DNA of 64,000 nucleotides from CAIYTF01 sp963664845 (GCA_963664845.1 OY761615.1:1922001-1986000); one strand, 5' to 3'; counted from the stretch's first letter, positions 44,383-53,324 are shown. A program made the numbers and translations. The notes: generated by a model not told the origin, from the sequence alone.

Positions 44383-44607
44383 ATGTCCGATGATGAATTC
44401 CGTCTTATTAAATCCCATCCGTTTATGCCTGGCGATTATGTGTATTACCATAATTGCGCCGGTGATACGATACCCACAAAAATTATGGCAGTCCGTACCA
44501 TTCAGGTAAAAGTTGCTCAGTCAACAATTGCCGGTCACGGCTCCGCCTGGGTATCCGCTAAAAATTGTGAATTTCAAAACCATCAAGAAGAAAGGCCCCT
44601 ATCATGA
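44383..44607 (+). CDS. Small hypothetical protein after ArdC
   Basis: Encodes 74 residues with a beta-rich pattern (HPFMPGDYVYYHNCAGDTIPTKIMAVRTIQVKVAQ), reminiscent of small SH3-like folds, unrecognised. ATG 44383 with AAGGAG is chosen over an in-frame start at 44365. Its stop overlaps the next gene start (ATGA), showing coupling in the ArdC operon. Confidence 0.65.
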   Translation: MSDDEFRLIKSHPFMPGDYVYYHNCAGDTIPTKIMAVRTIQVKVAQSTIAGHGSAWVSAKNCEFQNHQEERPLS

Positions 44608-44819
44608 AGTACTATCATAAAACCTATTCCCGCGATCCGTATTGGACAGATGCCCGGTTCGGATCAGTTTGCAAGTGTGGTCAGGTGATCAATAAAGGCG
44701 ACCGTATTTTCTATTATCCCGCCACAAAAACCGCTCTTTGCACTAAATGCAGCGAACAAGCCAGCCGGGAGTTTGCCGCCGCTGTCCAGGACGAGGATTT
44801 CTATAATTCTCAATATTAA
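44604..44819 (+). CDS. Small zinc-ribbon protein
   Basis: Encodes 71 residues with a four-cysteine zinc ribbon: CKCG then CTKC (cysteines about 25, 27, 48, 51). Overlaps the previous gene by 4 bases. Probably a small DNA- or RNA-binding accessory in the ArdC operon. Function unknown. Confidence 0.65.
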   Translation: MKYYHKTYSRDPYWTDARFGSVCKCGQVINKGDRIFYYPATKTALCTKCSEQASREFAAAVQDEDFYNSQY

Positions 44820-44838
44820 TTTTTAGGCAAAAAAAATC

Positions 44839-44864
44839 CCGACGCTGGGGGGGACGTCGGGACG
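44839..44864 (+). terminator. Hairpin after the ArdC operon
   Basis: An 8-bp stem TCCCGACG/CGTCGGGA with a G-rich loop follows the operon stop within 45 bases. It has no T-run, so termination is uncertain. Confidence 0.5.
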
Positions 44865-45083
44865 CTGTTGTTAGTTTACAGGTCAGGGGAGAAACCTGCA
44901 AACGAGGCACTTCAAAATTACTGCTTTCCTTTTTCCCGCGCAACATTTATTCAATCGTTTTTTTTCCATCCGCGGGGAATGTGACTTTTTATAATTTTAA
45001 TCTTTATGGTATCTATTATTTAGTTAGATCCTTGAGAAATGACCTGAAAAGTGTATTTTTAATTCAAGAAATTTGGAGGTTAT

Positions 45084-45650
45084 ATGTTTTGCCATATATG
45101 CGAAGGACCTGCAGTTGCTCAATGTACCATTTGTAAACGCTATGTTTGTAAATCTCATCATATATTCCTCGATACTAAAAATGTAGAGCCACGGTTCCGG
45201 GATAAATTATACAGCTACCACAAAGAAGGGGATATTTGGTGTAGCTCGTGTATTGGAAAAATCAAATGTTCAAAATGTAATAATAAACCGGTTTATTATT
45301 GCTTCCACTGCGATAAGCCTCTGTGCTCTCAGCATGTTGCTTTTCATGAATATAATTTCTATCGAAATGAGCAATATGGTGAACATAATGGTTGGGCTTC
45401 CGTCCAGAATCCATATTGCATTGAACATGTTATAATTCCGAAACAAAAAGAAGAAGATGCTCGTCAAAAAAAATTGAAGGAGGATGAGGCTCTCAAAAAC
45501 TGGCAAATAAAAACTAAAACCAGGATTGATAATGGTCTCTGCAGAAAGTGTGGCAAATCTTTATCAGTCTTTGATATGATTTCTGCAATCTTTGCAGAAT
45601 CCGGTGATGGAGAGTGGTGTAGAAAATGTCGTGGTCATAAATACTCATAG
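45084..45650 (+). CDS. Multiple zinc-finger protein
   Basis: A 188-aa protein full of cysteine/histidine pairs: N-terminal CHICEGPAVAQCTICKRYVCKSHH, a middle CSSCIGKIKCSKCNNKPVYYCFHCDKPLCSQH like B-box fingers, and a C-terminal CRKCG...CRKC ribbon, with a charged helix between. GGAGG precedes ATG 45084. It is the last gene of the element before attR. Likely nucleic acid or protein binding; family not recognised. Confidence 0.75.
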   Translation: MFCHICEGPAVAQCTICKRYVCKSHHIFLDTKNVEPRFRDKLYSYHKEGDIWCSSCIGKIKCSKCNNKPVYYCFHCDKPLCSQHVAFHEYNFYRNEQYGEHNGWASVQNPYCIEHVIIPKQKEEDARQKKLKEDEALKNWQIKTKTRIDNGLCRKCGKSLSVFDMISAIFAESGDGEWCRKCRGHKYS

Positions 45651-45691
45651 TATTCTCCCAGAATGATAATTATACTTTATCATCGAGTCGT

Positions 45692-45891
45692 TTATAAATC
45701 CAACTTCAATCTTACCCCGGTACTCCGCCGCCTTGCTTCCTTAAGTGAATCCCTCACAAACCCTTCCGATATTCTAAATAACTTATAAATTCTTTTACGC
45801 TGAATTGTCGCCCATTATTAATAATAAATTCCCGCTTCCCCTGCAGCACATTTTTTCCCCAAAAAATAGGTACACTTTTCCATCTGTTCAT
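45692..45891 (-). pseudogene. Frameshifted small gene candidate
   Basis: On the minus strand ATG 45889-45891 opens a 45-codon frame (FIINNGRQFSVKEFISYLEY) that stops at 45754. The neighbouring frame continues over the same region with a protein-like end (SEGFVRDSLKEARRRSTG) to a stop at 45692. Together this looks like one small protein broken by a single frameshift. Family not recognised; chance cannot be excluded. Confidence 0.35.
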
Positions 45892-45980
45892 GCAATCTTA
45901 TTCCGCATTTATTCCCCGATCAATGGGAAAAATAACCAGTGATCAAGTAAGTTATGTCTCAGAGAGGGGAGTCCTATAAT

Positions 45981-46029
45981 TCCCAGTGTTTAGAAATCGC
46001 CCCTGATCTCACCGCTGGGAGTTTTTTTT
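45981..46029 (+). terminator. Intrinsic terminator near the right end
   Basis: An 8-bp stem with one wobble pair (TCCCAGTG/CGCTGGGA, loop of 24) followed by eight T. It would end transcription running rightwards from the element, ahead of the tRNA. Confidence 0.6.
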
Positions 46030-46247
46030 ACCGTTTTGAGATTAGTCCCCCTTTTTATAGGAAAAATCTCAAATTAGCAACAGAAGCTTGTTTCGATTTG
46101 GGTTATAAAAGGTTTGAGCATGAATATTTAAGAAATGAAGTAGTCGAAATTCAGCGAAATTTCAAACAGTCAATCTGTACGTAATTCGTATGAACTAAAT
46201 TGCAAGTTTACGTAACTTATTGTTATTAAATCTCTTATGGAATATGG
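46030..46247. other. Right end of the element, candidate arm-type sites
   Basis: Contains TGTACGTAA (46176-46184) and TTTACGTAAC (46207-46216), which resemble the two TTTGTACGTA copies near attL. No gene is supported; the frame at 45954-46184 runs through a terminator. Confidence 0.4.
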
Positions 46248-46262
46248 TGGTACCCCGGAGAG
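46248..46262. other. Right attachment site core (attR)
   Basis: The same 15 bases as 1251-1265, here inside the intact tRNA-Arg(CCU): CCA end, discriminator, acceptor strand and the edge of the T stem. It marks the right edge of the element. Confidence 0.85.
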
Positions 46263-46323
46263 GACTTGAACCTCCGACCTGCGGTTTAGGAAACCGACGC
46301 TCTATCCACTGAGCTACCGGGGC
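46248..46323 (-). tRNA. tRNA-Arg(CCU)
   Basis: 76 bases including an encoded CCA. Acceptor GCCCCGG pairs with CCGGGGT (one G-U), D arm GCTCAGTGGATAGAGC, anticodon loop TTCCTAA with anticodon CCU, T arm GGAGGTTCAAGTCCTCT. It reads AGG arginine codons. Its 3' end is the integration site of the element; the gene remains intact at this end. Confidence 0.95.
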
Positions 46324-46604
46324 ATATATTTTATGAGACGCAAATTTACGGATTTACCCGCTCACTTGAAACCCTAACTTTAACAATTCTCATGCCTCCT
46401 CTCTAAATGACCCAGTTTTCCCGATCCACTGCCTTCCAGTCAGACTGGTGCCCCACCATTAGGGACATTTTCATGATTTTAAGCCAAAATCGCCCTCTTT
46501 TCTCTTCCTGCGTTGGCAATCATCAATTACCTTGAATGATCGTATTCTTTTTGATAACTTTAGGGTTCATCTATAATCCAATTTTAAGGAAATTAAGGTT
46601 TTTA

Positions 46605-49055
46605 ATGACTTCGGAACCAACTCAGACTCCGCTGAAGGAAAGTAATATGATCGACGATATCCCTGCCATACTTCCCGTATTGCCGCTACGCGATATCGTT
46701 ATTTATCCCTATATGATGTTCCCCGTGCTCATTGGCCGGGAGCAATCAATCAAAGCGGCTAATTTTGCATTAAATTCATCACAATATTTATTTCTCGCAG
46801 CACAAAAAAAATCGACAATAGAATCACCTAAAAAATCCGATATCTATACTGAAGGCACAGTCGGCAAGATCGTTCAAACCATGCGCATGCCAAATGGCAT
46901 ATTGAAAATCCTGGTTGACGGACTGGTACAGGGACGTATTCTCAAATACACCGATAAAAAAGAATTCTTCGAAGCAAAAGTAGAGATCATCGTCCCTGAA
47001 ATTCTCAAAGATCACGAAATGAACGCCCTTACCAGGCAGTTGAATCAACTCTTTAAGGATTATATCAAGATCAACCGGAACATTCCATCTGAAACAATTG
47101 CTTCGTTTGAAACAATTGAGGAACCGGACAGAAAACTGTTCTATGCCGCGGCTAACATCGTGCAATCACTCGAAGTAAAGCAGGCGGTGCTGCAAAAGTT
47201 CACCCTGAAAGAACAATACTATGAACTTATCAAGGTATTGAATTCTGAAATCGATATTCTTCGGATAGAAAAAGAAATTGACAGCAAGGTTCAGGAAAAT
47301 ATTGCCAAGTCACAGCGCCGCTATATCATTCAAGAACAAATCAAAATACTGCAAACGGAATTAGGCGAAGATGGTGAGAATTCACCGGACATCGATAAGA
47401 TCCAGGAAAAAATTAAAAAAGCAAAAATGCCGAAGCTTGCTTTCGAAAAAGCAAATGAGGAATTGGGAAAACTGTCAAAGATTCCATCCCTCTCTCCGGA
47501 ATATGTGGTAGTAAGAAATTATCTCGACTGGCTGGTTTCCGTTCCCTGGTCAAAAAAATCACCTGACAAACTCGATATCGCTCACGTACGAAATATTCTT
47601 GATACCGATCACTACGGACTTGATAAGCCCAAAGAGCGAATCATTGAGCACATTGCCGTATTAAACCTGGTGAAGAACATGCGCGGTCAGATCCTCTGCT
47701 TCGTGGGCCCTCCGGGAGTCGGTAAAACATCCCTCGGACGATCAATTGCACGGGCGCTTGGCAGAGAGTTCGTACGCATCAGCCTCGGCGGTGTGCGCGA
47801 TGAAGCCGAGATACGCGGTCACCGCAGAACATACATTGGTTCCATGCCCGGAAAGATCGTGCAGGCAATGAAACGCGCTGGAACAGTCAACCCCGTCATC
47901 CTGCTCGATGAAATTGACAAGCTCAGTTCCGATTTCAGAGGCGACCCGTCATCCGCAATGCTTGAGGTTCTCGATCCGGAACAGAATCACACGTTCCAGG
48001 ATCATTATCTTGAAGTTGATTATGACCTCTCTCAGGTTATGTTCATCACAACGGCTAACGTCCGCTATACCATCCCTGCCCCGCTTCAGGACAGAATGGA
48101 GATCATTGAACTGACCAGCTATCTTGAACTGGATAAAATTGAAATTGCCAAACGGCATATCATCCCTAAACAAATCAAACAGCACGGACTTCATCCGGAA
48201 CTGATTGACTTTCAGGAATCCGCGATCCGGAAAATCATAACCGATTATACACGGGAAGCTGGCGTAAGAAACCTTGAACGCGAAATTGCCTCGGTGCTTC
48301 GCAAAGTTGCAAAAGAGATCGTGGTCAGATCGCAGGCCAAAAAAGGCAACAAACAAAAGTTCATCGATGTTGTTCTCGATGATGTAAAGGTAGAAGAATT
48401 GCTCGGTGCGCCAAAATTCAAAACCCAGAAGCATTCACATGCCGCACGCGTGGGAAGTGCTATCGGACTTGCATGGACAAGCGTAGGCGGTGAAATTCTC
48501 ACCGTTGACGTTACCATCATGCCCGGTGTCGAACGGCTTACGCTTACAGGTCAGCTTGGTGATGTCATGAAAGAATCTGCCATGGCTGCGCTCAGCTATA
48601 TCAGGTCTAATGCTTCGTTGTTTGGATTGGAAGATAATTTTTACAAAGGCAAGGAATTCCACATTCACCTGCCCGAAGGCGCCATTCCAAAAGATGGACC
48701 ATCAGCCGGAATAACCTTGGCTATTGCCCTTCTCTCGGCTCTTTCAGGCGTAAAGGCATCCGATGATGTTGCAATGACCGGTGAGATCACCTTGCGCGGG
48801 ACCATATTGCCAATTGGCGGATTGACAGAGAAACTGCTTGCCGCGAAACGCAATGGCATTTCAACCGTACTAATCCCCAAAGAGAATGAAATCGATCTGC
48901 GGGAAATGCAGGATGCAGTGAAAGAAGGCCTGACCATCATTCCAGTGACCGAATTGGTTGATGCCCTGCCCGTTGTTTTCCCAGGTCATGCATTTACGAA
49001 GCAGAAATCCAAACCTGTTGCAAAACAGAAGCCGGGTAACAAAAAACGCAAATGA
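46605..49055 (+). CDS. lon: ATP-dependent Lon protease
   Basis: An 816-aa ATP-driven protease that degrades damaged and regulatory proteins in the cytoplasm. The N-terminal Lon domain begins LPVLPLRDIVIYPYMMFPV, Walker A GPPGVGKT is near residue 368, Walker B VILLDEIDKL near 432, and the serine protease domain has KDGPSAGIT with catalytic S700 and a lysine about 43 residues on. The start ATG 46605 gives the family's usual length; the ORF upstream start adds a poor hydrophobic lead. It overlaps msrC by 4 bases. Host gene next to the insertion. Confidence 0.97.
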   Translation: MTSEPTQTPLKESNMIDDIPAILPVLPLRDIVIYPYMMFPVLIGREQSIKAANFALNSSQYLFLAAQKKSTIESPKKSDIYTEGTVGKIVQTMRMPNGILKILVDGLVQGRILKYTDKKEFFEAKVEIIVPEILKDHEMNALTRQLNQLFKDYIKINRNIPSETIASFETIEEPDRKLFYAAANIVQSLEVKQAVLQKFTLKEQYYELIKVLNSEIDILRIEKEIDSKVQENIAKSQRRYIIQEQIKILQTELGEDGENSPDIDKIQEKIKKAKMPKLAFEKANEELGKLSKIPSLSPEYVVVRNYLDWLVSVPWSKKSPDKLDIAHVRNILDTDHYGLDKPKERIIEHIAVLNLVKNMRGQILCFVGPPGVGKTSLGRSIARALGREFVRISLGGVRDEAEIRGHRRTYIGSMPGKIVQAMKRAGTVNPVILLDEIDKLSSDFRGDPSSAMLEVLDPEQNHTFQDHYLEVDYDLSQVMFITTANVRYTIPAPLQDRMEIIELTSYLELDKIEIAKRHIIPKQIKQHGLHPELIDFQESAIRKIITDYTREAGVRNLEREIASVLRKVAKEIVVRSQAKKGNKQKFIDVVLDDVKVEELLGAPKFKTQKHSHAARVGSAIGLAWTSVGGEILTVDVTIMPGVERLTLTGQLGDVMKESAMAALSYIRSNASLFGLEDNFYKGKEFHIHLPEGAIPKDGPSAGITLAIALLSALSGVKASDDVAMTGEITLRGTILPIGGLTEKLLAAKRNGISTVLIPKENEIDLREMQDAVKEGLTIIPVTELVDALPVVFPGHAFTKQKSKPVAKQKPGNKKRK

Positions 49056-49558
49056 GTTTCAATCTGAGTTTACAGCCCGAACAATCTGACGAGCAGATCT
49101 ATCACGATCTGCTCCCTCAGATCAAAGCCCTGCTTGACGCGCAGGATAACATTATATCGAATCTTTCGAACTTCTCCGCAATACTGAAACAGGCATTCAC
49201 CAAGATCAGCTGGGTAGGGTTTTACTTTTTTGACGGGGAGAAACTTGTTCTTGGGCCCTTTCAGGGAAACGTTGCCTGCACTACAATTGGAATGGGCAGG
49301 GGCGTCTGCGGAACGTCTGCACTGCAAAGAGAGACTGTCATCGTAGCGGATGTTCACGCGTTCCCGGGACACATTGCATGCGATTCCGGTTCGAACTCCG
49401 AAATTGTTGTACCCCTGGTGCGCAATGGCAACCTGGTTGGCGTGCTTGATATCGACAGTTATTCGTTCAATGCTTTTTCGGCAACCGATAAAAAATATCT
49501 GGAACAGGCAGCACAATTTATTTGTCACGAAATTCTGCAAACAGATTCCATTTTCTGA
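49052..49558 (+). CDS. msrC: Free methionine-(R)-sulfoxide reductase (GAF domain)
   Basis: A 168-aa single GAF domain enzyme that repairs free oxidised methionine using cysteines. The cysteines are C76, C86 and C110, in the family pattern LGPFQGNVACTTIGMGRGVCG and DVHAFPGHIACDSGSNSEIV. ATGA overlap with lon suggests an operon with the protease. Length matches YebR/MsrC. Confidence 0.92.
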   Translation: MSFNLSLQPEQSDEQIYHDLLPQIKALLDAQDNIISNLSNFSAILKQAFTKISWVGFYFFDGEKLVLGPFQGNVACTTIGMGRGVCGTSALQRETVIVADVHAFPGHIACDSGSNSEIVVPLVRNGNLVGVLDIDSYSFNAFSATDKKYLEQAAQFICHEILQTDSIF

Positions 49559-50670
49559 TGACGCAGAGTAAGAGTCCAACTCCACGACTGATCTTTATGG
49601 ACTTACTGCGTGCTTACGCGGTGTTCATGATGGTGCAGGGACACACCATCGAAGTATTCTTGAAGGATCAATACCGCGTACTGGAAAACCCTTTTTTTAA
49701 TCTTTGGAACTTCAATCGCGGACTTACAGCTCCTCTCTTCCTCTTTTCAACAGGATTGGTATTCAATTTTCTATACACAAAATATCAGGTCCCTTTCTAT
49801 CAGAATCCACGTATGGGAAAAGGTATCAGGCGTGCGCTATATCTGCTCGTGATCAGCCTTGCCTTTCGTTATCCAGGCCTGATGCTTTCACGTTACAAAG
49901 AGATGCACTTCGAGGATTGGAAACACTTTCTTGCAGTGGATGTGCTGCAGCTCATCGCCATTGCGCTGCTGATAGTACTCGCCTTGAATGTTGTGTCTGA
50001 ATTACTGCACAGAAATGTTACACGAGTATTTATTGTTACCGCTTTTTTGGTGCTGTTTTCCTCGCGTATTGTTTTTGACGTAGACTTTGTCTCGGTGATG
50101 CCTCTTGCATTGGCCTCCTTGCTTAACCATAGTACGGGATCACCGTTTCCTCTGTTTCCCTGGCTGTTCTATGTTTTGCTGGGCGCTGCGCTGGGACCTG
50201 CGCTGCACCAATTCCGCTCACCTGAAAAACTAAAACGGCTTATCAGATATTGCCTGGTAACCGCCGGAACTGTTATAGGATTAATGGGACTGGCGGAAGC
50301 TGTTCTCTTCTATGGCTTCGGCATCAGCTATCTTTGGACCACCCCGGCAATGGATATTTTCCGGATGGGGTTTGTTGCTCTGGCAGTGGCATTCTGGATA
50401 TTTGCTGCTCAGCATTGGAGCACTGTGCCCAACCTGGTTCTCTGGGCCGGACGAAATTCGTTGTGGGTATATCTGCTGCATGTCATTATTCTCTACGGAA
50501 GTGCATATAACGCCGGATTCAACCATTTGTACCGAAGCCAATTTGAACCGGGTATGTCAATTCTTTTCGCAGTTTTGATGATTATTGCAATGTGCATATT
50601 TATCTATGCAAAAGAAATGTTTTCTGAGCTTGGCAAATGGGGTATAATTAAAATCAAAAAGCTGCTTTGA
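49558..50670 (+). CDS. Membrane acyltransferase (DUF1624/heparan glucosaminide N-acetyltransferase-like)
   Basis: A 370-aa membrane protein of about 9-10 segments. The start RLIFMDLLRAYAVFMMVQGHT shows the family's D-x-x-R and catalytic-type H in MVQGH. Members move acetyl groups across the membrane to sugars or similar. ATG 49558 overlaps the msrC stop (TGATG), so it is co-transcribed with lon-msrC. Substrate unknown. Confidence 0.8.
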   Translation: MTQSKSPTPRLIFMDLLRAYAVFMMVQGHTIEVFLKDQYRVLENPFFNLWNFNRGLTAPLFLFSTGLVFNFLYTKYQVPFYQNPRMGKGIRRALYLLVISLAFRYPGLMLSRYKEMHFEDWKHFLAVDVLQLIAIALLIVLALNVVSELLHRNVTRVFIVTAFLVLFSSRIVFDVDFVSVMPLALASLLNHSTGSPFPLFPWLFYVLLGAALGPALHQFRSPEKLKRLIRYCLVTAGTVIGLMGLAEAVLFYGFGISYLWTTPAMDIFRMGFVALAVAFWIFAAQHWSTVPNLVLWAGRNSLWVYLLHVIILYGSAYNAGFNHLYRSQFEPGMSILFAVLMIIAMCIFIYAKEMFSELGKWGIIKIKKLL

Positions 50671-50978
50671 TCTTTGCAGCTCCTCTGTGCTGCTACACAT
50701 AAAAAGGTTGTTTCATTAGCAGTTTTTTTATGCTACTGCTTTATCAGCTTTTCATTTCTTCGCGGCCTTAGTGCCTTCTTGGTGTCCTTTGTGTTTAAGC
50801 TCCTTTTTAGAGCTACTGGGTTTGTTTGCGGTCTGCTGTGTTGTGGTCCCCTTTGTTAAACACCCCGAACACGGGAAAATCACAAAATCCACAAAGAAAC
50901 TGCCGCCGTGAATCCCATCAGCACCCTTTTGCAATCTCTAAATTTATTCTGAAATTTGTTCAACTGAAAACGTTATAA
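50671..50978. other. Non-coding stretch with a common intergenic repeat-like sequence
   Basis: Contains CTTCGCGGCCTTAGTGCCTTCTTGGTGTCCTTTGTG, a pattern common in repeated intergenic sequences of environmental Bacteroidota. No gene supported. Confidence 0.4.
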
Positions 50979-51620
50979 ATGAACAAACTAATGCCGACAA
51001 AACAAAGCTACAACAAACATTCTGTCAACAAAGAATTCTTGGACAACCTGATAATTCAACCGTTAACCAAAAGCAATTGGGGCCAGTTCACCGAACTGTT
51101 TGGAGTGAAGGGTGCTTGTGGCAACTGCTGGTGTATGTATTACCGCTTGAAGAAAGCCGATTATATAGAAGGGAAAGCGGATAACGGCAACAGGGACAAA
51201 ATGCAGGAGCTTGTTTGGCAAGGCAAACCGGCTGGAATGCTTGCATTCTACGAAGGGAAAGCAATTGCCTGGTGTGCATTTGCACCTCGCGAAGACTTCA
51301 TCAAACTGGGGAAATCCCGCGTGCACAAACGCATAGATGATCTCCCTGTCTGGTCAATCCCTTGCTTTTTTGTGGCAAAAGAGTTCCGGGGCGCGGGTGT
51401 TTCCGTTGAATTGCTCAAAGGTGTTATTGCATATGCAGCACAAAGCGGCATCAGTGTAATTGAAGCATATCCGACAATCCCCACAACCGAACGCCTGCCG
51501 GACTCGTTTGTATGGATCGGACTCTACAGTTCTTTCAAAAAAGCTGGATTTAAGATTGTTGACCGCACGTCAAAGAACCGGCCAATGGTCAGATATTATG
51601 TTACACCGGAAAAACGTTGA
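50979..51620 (+). CDS. GNAT-family N-acetyltransferase
   Basis: A 213-aa acetyltransferase. The acetyl-CoA site is IPCFFVAKEFRGAGVSVELLKGVIAYA near residue 130, followed by the VIEAYP strand typical of the fold and a C-terminal GLYSSFKKAGFKIV. The N-terminal part is cysteine- and tryptophan-rich (GNCWCMYYRLKK), like a group of GNATs of unknown substrate. It precedes the DinB gene by 84 bases. Confidence 0.82.
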   Translation: MNKLMPTKQSYNKHSVNKEFLDNLIIQPLTKSNWGQFTELFGVKGACGNCWCMYYRLKKADYIEGKADNGNRDKMQELVWQGKPAGMLAFYEGKAIAWCAFAPREDFIKLGKSRVHKRIDDLPVWSIPCFFVAKEFRGAGVSVELLKGVIAYAAQSGISVIEAYPTIPTTERLPDSFVWIGLYSSFKKAGFKIVDRTSKNRPMVRYYVTPEKR

Positions 51621-51704
51621 AGTACTTGAGCCGCCCACTGGGTTTGCATTGGGAATACTTATGGGATATTATACCAGGAATCAATTTCAACAAGGAGAAG
51701 TGAT

Positions 51705-52199
51705 ATGACAATTGCAGAAGGTTATTTACAGGAATTACAGCGCGAGGTTGTCTCCGCAAGAAAAATGCTTGCACGGGTACCGCTTGAAAGAGCCGATTGG
51801 AAACCCCATGAAAAAAGCATGACAATCGGGAGGTTAGCCGGACATTTGGCAGAATCGTTTGACTGGGTTACTATCACCTTGCTCAGGGATGAACTGGATT
51901 TTACAAACTTCACCTATGTTCCATTTGCACCTGCAACAACAGAAGAGCTGTTGACGCATTTTGATGAGTCATTTAAATCATCAATGGGAACACTTGCCAC
52001 ATGCACCGATGAGCAAATGTCAAAAAGCATTACGTGGCGCAACGGCGCTACGGTATTTTTCACGAAACCGAGAGCAGAAATAATGCGCGAATTGAATATG
52101 AATCATTTCATTCATCACCGGGCACAGTTGGGTGTATATCTCCGGCTGCTGGATGTTCCGGTACCGTCGTGTTATGGCCCGACGGCGGATGAACAGTAG
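51705..52199 (+). CDS. DinB/YfiT-like metal-dependent hydrolase-fold protein
   Basis: A 164-aa four-helix bundle protein of the DinB superfamily. Metal ligands are likely H47 (LAGHLAE), H134 and H138 (NHFIHHRAQ). Such proteins are thiol-dependent or stress-related hydrolases or transferases. AAGGAG site before ATG. Follows the GNAT gene. Confidence 0.82.
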   Translation: MTIAEGYLQELQREVVSARKMLARVPLERADWKPHEKSMTIGRLAGHLAESFDWVTITLLRDELDFTNFTYVPFAPATTEELLTHFDESFKSSMGTLATCTDEQMSKSITWRNGATVFFTKPRAEIMRELNMNHFIHHRAQLGVYLRLLDVPVPSCYGPTADEQ

Positions 52200-52235
52200 A
52201 CTAACAGCGCCTAAGAAAACATCGTTTATATCGAA

Positions 52236-52283
52236 AAAGCCCTGATGACACACGGAGATGTAATTCATGTGCTTCAGGGCTTT
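52236..52283. terminator. Bidirectional terminator
   Basis: A 10-bp perfect stem AAAGCCCTGA/TCAGGGCTTT (52236-52245, 52274-52283) lies between the convergent DinB and TrpF-like genes. A- and T-runs at both sides suit termination in both directions. Confidence 0.75.
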
Positions 52284-52314
52284 AATTTCGAAAGTCTCCC
52301 CCTGCTAAGCTAGA

Positions 52315-52989
52315 TCAGCCCATTTGTGCGAAGCCTGCTTTAGCTTCATCCACCAGTTTCTTAACCAGTGCATAAACTTTTCGTCCGTCATTTCCCTCAA
52401 CACCGGTGTGAACATCTATTCCTGCCGGCTTGACTGCAAGTATTGCCCCTCTGACATTATCAGCATTGATACCACCCGCGAGAATAACCGGTTTCGGCGA
52501 AAGCTTCACCAATGCAGCGCTGATATTCCAGTCATGTTTTTTGCCCGTCGCGCCTTCGGCTCCTGTGGTTGGGTCGAATGTATCTGTAATAAATGCATCT
52601 GTTACAGGCGAAAGCTCTGTTACCATATTTTCGAGTTCGGCGAAATTGTCACCACGGACTACGAGGCTCTTTATGATCTCAATATCCGGACGCGCCGCCT
52701 TAACCTTCTCCAGTTCGGCTTTTGCAATTGGACCATGAAGCTGCATCACGTTCGCGTGCAGGTCATCGCACATTTGTATTATTTCATCCGCGTTATCGAT
52801 ATAGGTGATAAGCACTCCTTTGTGAGGGAGCGGAATTTTTTTAATGATCTCACCTGCCTCATGTTCGGTTAGGTCCTCTTTGTTAACGGGAAGCCGTAAC
52901 GGGAATCCCAGATAGTGGACGCCCAGGTCGATCATCATTTGTGCTTCTGCGGAATCAATTATTCCGGCAATTTGAATTAAGTCCTGCAT
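52315..52989 (-). CDS. TrpF-like phosphoribosylanthranilate isomerase-fold protein, cysteine missing
   Basis: A 224-aa TIM barrel close to TrpF: AGGINADNVRGAILAVKPAGIDVHTGVEG near the end and the acid region DTFDPTTGAEGATGKKHDW are the PRAI pattern. The usual N-terminal KICG motif, which carries the catalytic cysteine, reads QIAGI here, and the SPR segment is altered. So it may be a paralogue with another sugar-phosphate role. It stands alone, away from trp genes, between DinB and ribD. Confidence 0.75.
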   Translation of the reverse strand: MQDLIQIAGIIDSAEAQMMIDLGVHYLGFPLRLPVNKEDLTEHEAGEIIKKIPLPHKGVLITYIDNADEIIQMCDDLHANVMQLHGPIAKAELEKVKAARPDIEIIKSLVVRGDNFAELENMVTELSPVTDAFITDTFDPTTGAEGATGKKHDWNISAALVKLSPKPVILAGGINADNVRGAILAVKPAGIDVHTGVEGNDGRKVYALVKKLVDEAKAGFAQMG

Positions 52990-53096
52990 GTATAAAACCT
53001 TATGCCTGGTAACTGTTTTTTAATTGTGCGTGAGTATTTAATCATGAAATTTACGGATTTTGCGGGAGAAATGTTTGGAGAAAAGAAGAAGAGATA

Positions 53097-53291
53097 CTAT
53101 ACGCGGACGGCAAACCAGCGTAATTCACGCTGCATATTGGCTTCGATATAACACAGCTGCTTTTTGCCAGTCTCCCTCGCCTGTCTCTTAAAACATCTGG
53201 GGCAGAGATCATAGTCAGTTAAGTATTCCGCAGTGACCATCTTACAATGAGCACCGGAACTTTGGTTTCCCTCACAAAACCGGTCTGGCAC
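53097..53291 (-). CDS. Small four-cysteine hypothetical protein
   Basis: A 64-residue frame from GTG 53291 with CPRCF and two other cysteines, suggesting a zinc knuckle. No strong ribosome-binding site; it lies alone between TrpF-like and ribD genes. Plausible but weak. Confidence 0.4.
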   Translation of the reverse strand: MPDRFCEGNQSSGAHCKMVTAEYLTDYDLCPRCFKRQARETGKKQLCYIEANMQRELRWFAVRV

Positions 53292-53324
53292 AAGACCGGC
53301 TGTTATGTCGGACTGCTGCAGGAA

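Noticed and set aside
45954..46184. Plus-strand 76-codon frame near attR
   Set aside because: It runs through an intrinsic terminator and has no ribosome-binding site.
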